Source: a virus. Taken from it: a stretch of 36,343 nucleotides of DNA. A program made the translations under genes and the position numbers. This document shows, one piece after another, positions 16,426 to 26,000 of the stretch. Positions within the stretch are counted from its first letter, which is position 1. Every line of letters begins with the position of its first letter. The notes under the pieces were generated by a model. The model worked only from the letters and a program-made list of their open reading frames with translations. It ran no database searches and had not been told where the DNA came from. The stretch spans positions 1-36,343 of IMG/VR virus record IMGVR_UViG_3300027710_000070; one strand, 5' to 3'.

Positions 16426-16448
16426 TTTCTAAGCTGCCTATACGGCAG
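16426..16448 (-). ncRNA. Solitary type I-F CRISPR repeat unit (candidate RNA anti-CRISPR)
   Basis: Read on the minus strand, this is the last 23 bases of a type I-F repeat: hairpin CTGCCGTATAGGCAG (5-bp stem CTGCC/GGCAG, GTATA loop) followed by the 8-base handle CTTAGAAA. It is base-for-base identical over these 23 bases to the intact repeat at 32922-32949. The first five bases of the repeat (GTTCA) are replaced by other sequence. No partner repeat lies one repeat-spacer unit away on either side. It occupies the gap between the stop at 16420 and the GTAACCC leader at 16487. Phage solitary repeat units of this kind are known as RNA anti-CRISPRs (Racrs) that mimic crRNA and sequester Cas6f/Cas7f; assignment here is inference. 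Confidence 0.7.
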
Positions 16449-16486
16449 AATCGTAAAAGTATCAGCTTTGACTAACAGCGTAAAGC

Positions 16487-16525
16487 GTAACCCTAAAAAA
16501 AGTAACGTCTTTAATCATTTACCCT
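16487..16525 (+). promoter_or_regulatory. Candidate late promoter, GTAACCC family, copy 5
   Basis: GTAACCC at 16487-16493, an A-run (TAAAAAAA), then the -10-like TACCCT at 16520-16525 at the standard spacing. Predicted start is near 16532, about 31 bases before ATG 16563. It drives the polyvalent-protein operon. Confidence 0.58.
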
Positions 16526-16554
16526 AGTCGTAACTTAAAAATCTTACGACTAGG
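16523..16554 (+). promoter_or_regulatory. Inverted repeat in leader 5
   Basis: A perfect 11-bp stem: CCTAGTCGTAA (16523-16533) with TTACGACTAGG (16544-16554) and a 10-base loop. The 3' arm contains AGG of the ribosome-binding site AGGTG, eight bases before ATG 16563. There is no T-run typical of a terminator. The predicted transcription start is near the end of the 5' arm. Confidence 0.65.
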
Positions 16555-16562
16555 TGTTTTCT

Positions 16563-19500
16563 ATGTCAGCTTTACTCTCTCAAATTAACAATGCCGCGCA
16601 CCAAGGCGCATTTGGCCATAACCCTCGCTCTGAACCCACACTTGCCCAATTAGCCGCAGGTAACTACAAAAAAGGCGTAGTGATGGTGAAAGGGCTAAGC
16701 ATTGCCATTGAAAACCCAGCCTACACCTATCGCAAAGGCATGGATAAATCAGGCAAAGAATGGATGTGCTTGATGCAGGCACATTATGGCTATATTCAGG
16801 GTCATAAAGGCAATGACGGCGATGAAATGGATGTATTCATTGGCAATGTGCCTGAAAACGACACGGTTTATATCGTCAATCAAAAAACAGCAGACGGCTA
16901 TTTTGACGAGCACAAAATCATGCTGGGCTTCCTGTCACAACAGCAAGCCGTTGACACCTACCAACACTGTTTTGAGCGTGGTTGGACGGGTTTAATGAGT
17001 GTTGTGCCTTGCACGATGACGCAATTCAAGTGGTGGTTAGCCAATGGTGATAAGTCACGGCCTGTCACCTTAGACCGCTTGCCCTACGCAGGGTTAGAGC
17101 GTTTGGATAGTGTGATTTGGGGCGGTAATGACGGGTCAGACTTAGCCAGTCATAGCGGTCAAGTACATAAATTGTTGTACCAGATTCGCCAATGTGATGA
17201 CACGCACCAAGCCTTAGAGCCATTGTCTTATAACGATTTAGTGCAAGAACTTGGCAATCAAGGTTTTATTTATGAAAGCTATGATGCGTTAGTTGTTGAG
17301 TACAACAAATTAGAGAAAAAAGCCAAGCAGCTACTCATGGTCATGCAAGGTGCAGCCAGTACCGTTAAGCCAATGGGCGTGACCGTGGGCAAGCCATTAA
17401 CTAAGGGCGGTGTTGCTAATGTCGTCGCATGGTTTGAGATGGATGATGGTCAAGCCGTTGGTGTGTTTTTTCATAATCCTGATAAAACGCCTAAAAAGAT
17501 TGACCCCACGGACGAGATGATTAGCTGCAAATGGGTGCTGAACAAAAAAGATATTACCATTGCCGTTGCGCCTGAGCAGGGAAAGGATTTGATTATTCGC
17601 ACGGTAGCCAAGCGTATTATGCAGTTGGTTGAAAAGAACCATGACCGTTTTGTCAAAGCGAATGGTGACAAGGCCGCACTGAACCAAACAGAACAAGATT
17701 TAACGGCGCAAGTGGCTGACAAGCAAGCGACCTTGAAAAGTTTGCAAAATGACGTTGCCGCGTTGCAGGCGAAGAAGGCCGAAAAAGATGCTTTTAATCT
17801 GACTTTACAGCAGAAAACAGATGAAGATGCTTTAGCTGAAAAAGTGAAAGCACTAACTAAACAGGCTAATGATTTTGGTAAAGCTAAAGATGGATTTTTA
17901 GGGGTTCTACTTCAACCTATTGATACTAAAAAAGCTGACAAATTATTTAAAGAGGCTCTAGGTGGTGAATGGTGTTTTACTGTTTACCAAGGTTTTGTAG
18001 GGGTATCAATTCCAAAACTTGGCATTTTGTATTCTAAAGGTGATGGCACATATTCGTTTAGCAATGAAACAGGGATGAGTAGTGATGATCCTCAGTTAGT
18101 TTATCAGGGCATGTTAGATGATAAAGGCTATCAGCAAGCAAGGCTTGTTAAAAACCTATCCCAATTATTGATTGATATTGAGGCTGATAAATTTTCAGAT
18201 ACAGAGCTATTAAGTAAAGAGCCTTTGCTGAAAGATGGTTATTCACTTATTGGCGGTGAGGGCGCACAAGAAAGTACCATTAAAGCAATGTACAAAACTG
18301 CGTTTCAAAAAATTGAAGCAGCCAAGATAGGCAATAAACCCTACAGCGAAAACATCACCGATGCTTTAGTCGCTAAATATGGTTGGGCTGTTAGTGATTT
18401 TGTCAGCAGCATTAAAAAATCATTTAGCGGTATGGCTGCGGCTGGTGAAATGAGCGATGGCACACGCAATTTAACTGCTACTGTTTTAGGTAATGGTCGT
18501 TGGATTGGCATTGAAGATGTTAAGGCCGCTACAGGTGGTAGTCACGTATTAGAAACCGAAATGGATATGCGTCCATACATGACCGATGCCGAAGGTGGTG
18601 CTAAGGCGTTCAATGACTTAGTAGAGGCTTATGTAGCTAAACGGCGTGAGGAGGTTAAAGCCCCTGTCTTAAAAACCACAGGGAAGCTATCAACGCCACA
18701 AGAGTTAGTGCAAGTTGCTATGTCGCGTAAAGAGGGTAATAAAGCGTTTGTAGAATTGGGCGAGGTAACGGCTGATGTTGCCCAAAAAGTCAAAGATGCT
18801 ACGGGCGAAGATGTGACTGGATGGGTACATGGATTGGATGAGGCTGCTGTACGACATATTTTAAAAGAGCATGGTGATCCTGCTGTAGAAGATCCTCGCG
18901 GTCAGATTGCTATTACTATGGCGGATATTGAGCAAATCGATGAAGTAGTAAACAATCCAGATTCTGTTGAAGAAGGAGAAATATTGCCTGATGGCACGAA
19001 GACAGTATTGTCCAAAAAAGCAATGAATGGCAGCGTGACTATTGTGCAGGAAGTAAGATTAGGGCGTAAAAAATTAGCAGTAAAAACGCTGTGGAAAGTT
19101 CGAAGCGTGCCGCCTACTACAGCCGAAGCTGGCTTGGTGCATACGTCCGAAACGTCCGCTCGCAACTCTCCACAGACAATTGAAACTATAACACAACCGC
19201 CACAAAGCGCAACCGAAGAACGTCCCTCAAACTGGCGCACGAACCTTGCCAATGCCCGTGCCGTTGCCAAGTCTTTAGGTTTAGAGACTAAGGGTAAGAA
19301 GTTGGTTGATTTGGTAGGTGAGATTGAAAAAGCTCAAACAACACAAAAAAGCGCGCCTGTACCTGAGCCTGTTCAAGCCCCTGTTATTCCTGAGCCTACG
19401 CCTGCCGTAGTGCAAGCAGAACCCACAGATGAAGGATACATGACGGCATCAAATGGTACGCAGTATAAATTCGAGATACGTCCTTACAACAATGGCTTTG

Positions 19501-20051
19501 GCGTTTTTGTTAAGTCAAAACACGCAGACGGTCGAGAATTTGACCAGTTGTATGCGTCAAGAAAAACAGAAGAAGATGCTCAAATGTCCGTAAACCAAGC
19601 TAAGAATCTATATCTTGATATTCCTTTGCCTAGTGGCACTTATCGACAAGGCACTTTCAATGGAAAAAAATATGAGGGTTTGTCTGAATCAACGGCAAAA
19701 ATAGAAGCGAAAAAACGCAATCACGGGATTGATGCGGGCAGCGAGTGGGTTGTAGTTGATGACTCTAGCAATAAAGGAAAGTTTGCCATTGAATTGCGCC
19801 AAGAAATTAAAGTAGAACAACCCGTAAGCGAGCCAGCTACACCCACCCAAGAAGACCAAGACCGTGAATTCTTGCTGTCTGCCATCGACGAAAAAATCAA
19901 CATCTTAGATGCCGCTAATGTCAATAAATTAGCCGAGCTATCGAAAGTCTATACCCAAGGTGACATGAACGGTCTGATTAAACAGGCCAAACAAGTTGCG
20001 ATTGATGCCGTTAAACGCAGCGTGGCCAATGCTACTGCGAAAATGAATTAA
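16563..20051 (+). CDS. Polyvalent protein: pyrophosphatase-like domain plus MuF_C/BECR nuclease-like domain
   Basis: 1162 residues from ATG 16563 (AGGTG upstream); a GTG at 16554 lies in the hairpin and is less likely. Residues about 20-170 resemble the inorganic-pyrophosphatase-like domain of phage polyvalent proteins: GYIQGHKGNDGDEMDVFIGN, with an acidic DGDEMD cluster. A coiled coil follows near 380-430. Residues about 720-845 follow the MuF_C / BECR nuclease plan: KAFVELGEVTADVAQKV, TGEDVTGWVHGLDEAAVRHI, KEHGD, RGQIAITMADI, and closing strands TVLSKKAM and LAVKTLWKV. A P-rich linker (about 930-955) and a helical C-terminus end the protein. Polyvalent proteins are co-injected with DNA in other phages to counter host defences. 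It sits 14 bases before the DarB-like gene. Confidence 0.7.
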   Translation: MSALLSQINNAAHQGAFGHNPRSEPTLAQLAAGNYKKGVVMVKGLSIAIENPAYTYRKGMDKSGKEWMCLMQAHYGYIQGHKGNDGDEMDVFIGNVPENDTVYIVNQKTADGYFDEHKIMLGFLSQQQAVDTYQHCFERGWTGLMSVVPCTMTQFKWWLANGDKSRPVTLDRLPYAGLERLDSVIWGGNDGSDLASHSGQVHKLLYQIRQCDDTHQALEPLSYNDLVQELGNQGFIYESYDALVVEYNKLEKKAKQLLMVMQGAASTVKPMGVTVGKPLTKGGVANVVAWFEMDDGQAVGVFFHNPDKTPKKIDPTDEMISCKWVLNKKDITIAVAPEQGKDLIIRTVAKRIMQLVEKNHDRFVKANGDKAALNQTEQDLTAQVADKQATLKSLQNDVAALQAKKAEKDAFNLTLQQKTDEDALAEKVKALTKQANDFGKAKDGFLGVLLQPIDTKKADKLFKEALGGEWCFTVYQGFVGVSIPKLGILYSKGDGTYSFSNETGMSSDDPQLVYQGMLDDKGYQQARLVKNLSQLLIDIEADKFSDTELLSKEPLLKDGYSLIGGEGAQESTIKAMYKTAFQKIEAAKIGNKPYSENITDALVAKYGWAVSDFVSSIKKSFSGMAAAGEMSDGTRNLTATVLGNGRWIGIEDVKAATGGSHVLETEMDMRPYMTDAEGGAKAFNDLVEAYVAKRREEVKAPVLKTTGKLSTPQELVQVAMSRKEGNKAFVELGEVTADVAQKVKDATGEDVTGWVHGLDEAAVRHILKEHGDPAVEDPRGQIAITMADIEQIDEVVNNPDSVEEGEILPDGTKTVLSKKAMNGSVTIVQEVRLGRKKLAVKTLWKVRSVPPTTAEAGLVHTSETSARNSPQTIETITQPPQSATEERPSNWRTNLANARAVAKSLGLETKGKKLVDLVGEIEKAQTTQKSAPVPEPVQAPVIPEPTPAVVQAEPTDEGYMTASNGTQYKFEIRPYNNGFGVFVKSKHADGREFDQLYASRKTEEDAQMSVNQAKNLYLDIPLPSGTYRQGTFNGKKYEGLSESTAKIEAKKRNHGIDAGSEWVVVDDSSNKGKFAIELRQEIKVEQPVSEPATPTQEDQDREFLLSAIDEKINILDAANVNKLAELSKVYTQGDMNGLIKQAKQVAIDAVKRSVANATAKMN

Positions 20052-20065
20052 GAAGGGTTAAGACG

Positions 20066-23000
20066 ATGAAAACTGATTACGAAAAATTTAAGATTTTAGG
20101 CACAATTTCGGCATTACTCCGCCAATTAGAAGAGCCAAGTGCCAAGCCTGAGCTTGATATGTTTGGTGAGCCTATCGCTTCACCCAATAAGACGCTCGAT
20201 GTCACCCGTGTCGATGTCAAAGACATTAAAGTTGATCCTAAAGCCTACCAATTCCGTAGTGAAGTTGGCCATGACGGTACGGACAAACGCTTGAATGAAG
20301 TCAAGGCGTGGGATGACTTACGCGCAGGGGTCATGGTGATACATGAGCGTCACGATGGCCAACAGTTTATTGCCGATGGCCATCATCGTATTGCCTTGGC
20401 GAAGAAATTGGGTGTCGATGGGGTGAATGCCTTTGTCTTGAAAGAAAGCGAAGGGCATACCGTCGATGATGCCAAATCATTAGCCGCCTTAGTCAATTTG
20501 GCCAACAATAACGGCACAGGTGTTGATGCCGCTAAATTGTTCCGCAGCAATGCTAAGGGCAAACGTCCAGAACAGTTAATGGAAGACTTAAACCTCCCCA
20601 AAAATCAAGCCATTAAAACGGGTGTTGCTTTGGCCAAACTCTCCGACGATGTGTTCGGTTCGGTGGTCAATGGTGTGATTGAAGAGCGTGATGGTGCGGT
20701 CATTGGTGATACGTTTAGCAGTCCAGAGGAACAACAAGCCGCCTTAAAGCAATTCATGCGTGTACGTCCTGCTAACCAAGAAGAGTCTCAAGTCTTAGCA
20801 CAACAGATTAAATTAGCAGGATTCTCTAAGGCGCAAGCATCCGATAACTTTGACTTGTTTGGTAGCGAGTTAGATACTGATAGTTTGTTAGGCGAACGGA
20901 CACGGCTAATCGTGGCATTAGGCCGAGCCTATAAAAAAGATAAAACCTTGTTTGAAACACTGGGGATCAATGCCAGCAAAATTGAGCAAGCAGGTAATCA
21001 ACTGGATAAGGAAACCAATTCCAAGCTCAGTAATGAAGCAACCGTCATGCAGTCATTGCTTGGTGAGCAGATTTACACTAATCCAAAAATGAAGCAGGTC
21101 TTAGACCAATACGCCACCGAGCTAAAAGACAATCCGAATGGTATGGCCACTATTTTGGCCAAGCTTAAACAAGCCTTGCCACAGGTGATGAGTAACGCTA
21201 AACCCGTGTTTGACGATGCGGGTAACGCGGATTTTGAAGCCTTTATGTTGATTGCTGAGGCGACCCGTTTATTAGAAACACTTAGCGTTGATAGCGATGA
21301 TTTTTTCACACAGTTGATGCGTTTACAGGCGATTATTGCTCAATTAGAGGGCTTAAATACTAGCCCGCCCAAGAGCCAAGATAGCGAACCCGATCATGAG
21401 GAACGTGTGACCCGTGGCAAACGTCAAAAAGCCAATAATGCCGCCATTGCCTTGTTGAAGAAAATTGATAGTGGTGAAGCGGAAGTGACACCTGAAGCCA
21501 AAGCCATTTTAGCCAAATATAGCGGTGGTGGTGGTAACTTAGTCAATGCTGACGGGACGATGGGGAGTGATTATGAATACTACACGCCTAAACCCATTGC
21601 GAAGGCGATGTGGTCATTGTTGGGTGAGTTGGGCTTTGCGGGTGGCAAAGTCTTAGACCCTAGTGCAGGCGTAGGCGTGTTTGGTAGCAATGCTCCGACC
21701 AATGCCGTGGTTGACTCGATTGAGCTAGACCATACATCGGGTCGAATCAATCAAATCCTAAATAGTAGCGAAAAGCAGAAAATCGTTATTTCGCCCTTTG
21801 AAGAAGTTGCCGCTAAAACACCTGATAATCTCTATGACGTGGTAGTGACGAACGTGCCGTTTGGTGACGTGGGTTCACGGGGCGCAAATCGCTTTAAGGA
21901 CAAACGCTACAGTGATAAGCCGCTAGACTATTACTTTATCTTACGGTCTTTAGAAAAGCTCAAGTACGGCGGTTTAGCGGCCTTTATCGTGCCGCCACGG
22001 ATTGTTAGCGGTAAAGAAAAGATCAATAACGACTTACGCTATAACGCTTCGTTAATGGCTGAATTCGTTGGCGCGTATCGTTTGCCGAATGTGGTGTTTG
22101 CCAATGCAAATGCTGACACCATTACCGATGTTGTGGTGTTCCGTAAATTCGCTAAAGATAGCACTGAACAAATTGAAGCCCTGTTAAGCCAAAACACGGA
22201 TGTATTGCGTGAATCAAACGTCTTGTTTGATGATTTCCTACAAGGGGATTATTTCAAAACCGAAGGTCATCGTTTTATCTTGGGTGAGTTTCAAGCCAAA
22301 GACCCTAATAAGTACCGTGATGTTGACCGTGTGATCCACCACGGGAGCATGACCGATATTGCTAAGTTACTGACAAAGTTTCCTGATAGTCGAATCAATT
22401 GGGCATTGCTGAATACCTCGCCAACTTTGCCGATTATTTACCGTGAAGGCGACACGTTGGTACACGGTGGCCAAACCTTACAAATGCGTGCGGGCGATTG
22501 GGTCGTTAAGCAATCGGACATCGAGCAAGACGCAGAAATGGCGGTATTAGGTTCAACACTAGCGACTCCAGCCGTTGCGCTCGCCAATGCCATGACTTAT
22601 GCCGATGGTAAGCAGTACCATGATTATTTAGTGCGCTTGGGTCGTTTTGACGATGTTTCTGACTGGCTAAAAGACGTGAATACTTCGGTGTTGCTTGTTG
22701 CGGAAAACACCCGTGCCGCTTACTGGCAAGCGATTACCGCAGGTTTCGCCGTGCAAAATGCCTTTATTCGCCACGGTGAATTAAAAGAAGAAGGGCAAGA
22801 GCAATTTAACTATAACGCCACCTATCCCTTTATTAGCAAAGCCTTGTTAGATAATGTCCCCATTATCCGTAGTCCGTCCTCCAAGCTGGATAAAATAGCC
22901 AAAGGCGCATTAGGCCGTGCTAAGGGCGTGGTACTGAAAGAGGGTTTATCTAAATTATGGCTGGGTGAAAGCAACACGATTGCCGACTTAGATGTACAAG

Positions 23001-26000
23001 ACCTAACCTCTTATCAGCAATATGAAAAGCTCATGTATGGCACAACAGGCCAAGCCAAGTTTGTCCCTGTTGTTGAGATGAAAAAAGTCATGGGTGATGA
23101 CTTTGACCCAATGACCAGTGATGACTGGTGTTTAAGTGCCGATGGTCAAGGCGTACTTCATGCGGATGATTATTTTGTTGGTAACTATAAAGCCTTTTTA
23201 GACACCCTTGATAGCCAGCTTGATACTGTGACCGATGAGGCGGTGCGTACTAAGTTACTCCGTCAAAAAATGATTGCCGATCATCGGGTGCGTAAAACCG
23301 ATGTCGAAAAAATGTCATTTAACTTGCACTCACCGTTTGTCGATATTCAAACCAAGGTGGAGTTTTTACAACGCTACATTAACCCGTCATTCCGTATTGA
23401 ATATGACGGTGATGAGCCTGTGATTGCCATTCCTGAAAGCGTCCGTAAAGAAGGCGAGCGTGGTCGAAACCTTGGCCGATTTGTCGAGTACCTGAAAACA
23501 GGCCGTGCCTTTACCTTGACCAGTAGTAAAGATGCTGAAGATGATCCAGAGATGGAGAAAGCCCGCCTCAAGTCGCTAATGGACACCATCGAGAAGGCAG
23601 AGGCACAATTCGAGGTATGGGTTAAAGCCAATCCTAAAGTCATCGCCTCATTACAAGCCAAAGCGAATAATCCAGAGATTTTAGATTTTATTGAAGTAGA
23701 GGCCACATCGAGCCTTGAGATTAAAGGCTTTAATCCAAAAACAAAAAGTCCAGACTTTGCAATGCACGGTTATCAAAATGCCGCTGTGCGTAAAAATGGC
23801 CGTCATTTTGGCGGTATTTTGGGCTTGGATGTGGGCTTAGGTAAAACATTGACGGCCTTAGCCTCTGTGCAATATGTCCATAGCATCGGGGCAAAGAAAA
23901 AGACAATGGTGATTGTGCCTGCCTCGGTATTATCCAATTGGAAAAAAGAAGCCACTTTTGCCTATGAGAACTTAGACGATTGCTTGTTTGTTGGCTTGCG
24001 TCAAAACAAACAGGGCAAGGACACGGTTAGTTCGTCGGCTTATGATGAAGACCTAAATGTGGTGCTTGAAAATCGTCACAAGAAAATCTTCTTAACGCTT
24101 GAAGCCTTTGCCAAAATTCCATTACGTGAAAAAACGAAGTCATTGTACTTAGAGCACTTGGCGGAAACCGATGATCGTTTTGATGTCTATGGTAAAGACA
24201 GTAAAAAGGCACAAGAGCGAGCCAAAGGTGCAGCCGCACAAGCGGTAGAAGACATTGGTGAAAAGTCTGGTGCCGTGCCATTCTTTGAAGACATGGGTAT
24301 TGATAGTCTGGTGATGGACGAAGGCCATGTTTATAAGAACAGCCGTACCACTAACGAATTTAAGTCGGCTAAATTTTTAGCCTCACCGACCATCTCGCAG
24401 CGTGGTGCAGACGCGAATATTAAATGTTGGGTCGTCCGTGGCGATAATGCCAAAGGTGATGGTGTCATGGTGTTGACTGCGACCCCGATTACTAACAGCC
24501 CACTCGAAATTTACAATATGTTGTCGTTGGCTGTTGGTGAAAAACAGGTCAACAAAGGCATGTTGGGGATTAAAGGTGTTGACGAGTTTATGGAGGCATT
24601 TGCCGATATTTCCGAAGAAGAAAGCGTCAACATCGTCGGTGAACCTAAGCTATACCGTACCTTTACAGGCTTGCGTAATGTCGAGTTATTGCGCTCGATG
24701 TTACATAGCAATGCCAACATTCGTACTGCCAAACAAGAAAACCTGAAAATTCCAGAGGCCGATGAAGTCAAAGTCGGTGTTGCCTTGGGCGATCCTGCCG
24801 AACGCTGTTTACGCCGATTGTCTGCCGTGTATGCCTTGGCGCGTGACTTTGAAAAAGGCAATCTACACAATGAAGACGAGTTAAAAATGCTTATGGCGGC
24901 TCAAGCGGATTTTAACGAGCCGATTAAACTGTTAGCGCACCCATTCAACCTGATTAAGAAAATGACCGATGTCATCATAGATCAAGATGTGGGCATGGAT
25001 AAAGCAACCCGTTGGACATTCTTGACCCCACAAGCCGCACTTGCTCAGAAAGTCGTGGATGCCTTTAATAAAACTAAGCAAAACGTCAAACAGGTGCGTT
25101 TAAGTCCATTGCAAAGTGAAGACGATGTTCTGTCTCACACCACGGACAAGGACGAAAATGGCGAGTCTTACGATGTCTTAAAGGTGATGATTCGTGCCGT
25201 CATCGAAAAAGACGGCGTGATTGTGTTGCCGACAACTAACTTTGACGTGACGGGTAAGTTTTTAGAGATTGCCGCTAAAATGGGCTTAGAGATAGATACT
25301 AATCTGTCACCTAAAGTCGCAGCCATGATCGAAAACTTTAAAAAGGAAAATGCCCACTCACGCAATGGTACGATCAAAGTGAAGCAGATTATTTTCTGTG
25401 ACTTGCTAGTGATGCACCACAAGTTAAAAGTCATCTTGAGCCAACAATGTGGTATTCCAGCCGATAAGATTGCCATTATTAACGGTACATCCATTAAAGA
25501 CCCCGTGGATATGCAAATTATCCAAGACGGCTTTAATGCCAATGATGACGAAAATCAGTATCAAATCATCATTGCCAATGAAAAAGCCGAAGTGGGTATC
25601 AACCTACAGAAAGGCACGCAGGCGATTCATCACTTAACGATTCACTGGACACCTGACAGCCTACAACAACGTAATGGTCGTGGTGTGCGTCAAGGTAATC
25701 ATGTGGAGAAGGTCAGTGTCTATTACTACGATGCGAATGGTACGTTTGATGAGTACAAGCGTAACCTCGTCAATAAAAAGGCGGATTGGATTAGCCAAGT
25801 AATGACCAATGGCGGCGGCAATAAAGTACAAATTGCGAACGGACTCAGCAATACCGACTATGAAACCATGATTGCCTCCATTGGTGATGCTGACGCACTC
25901 CGCAAAGCGCAAGAAGAAAAAGAGTCTAAAGAAAAGGATCAACGCGCCCAAACGAGCAAGAAAACACAATTGCAGCAATTGAATACCATTGACTCACAGA

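Noticed and set aside
16426-16453. The solitary I-F repeat as an ordinary terminator hairpin
   Set aside because: There is no T-run directly after the stem on either strand, and both the hairpin loop and the CTTAGAAA handle match the mini-array repeat exactly, which a generic terminator would not.
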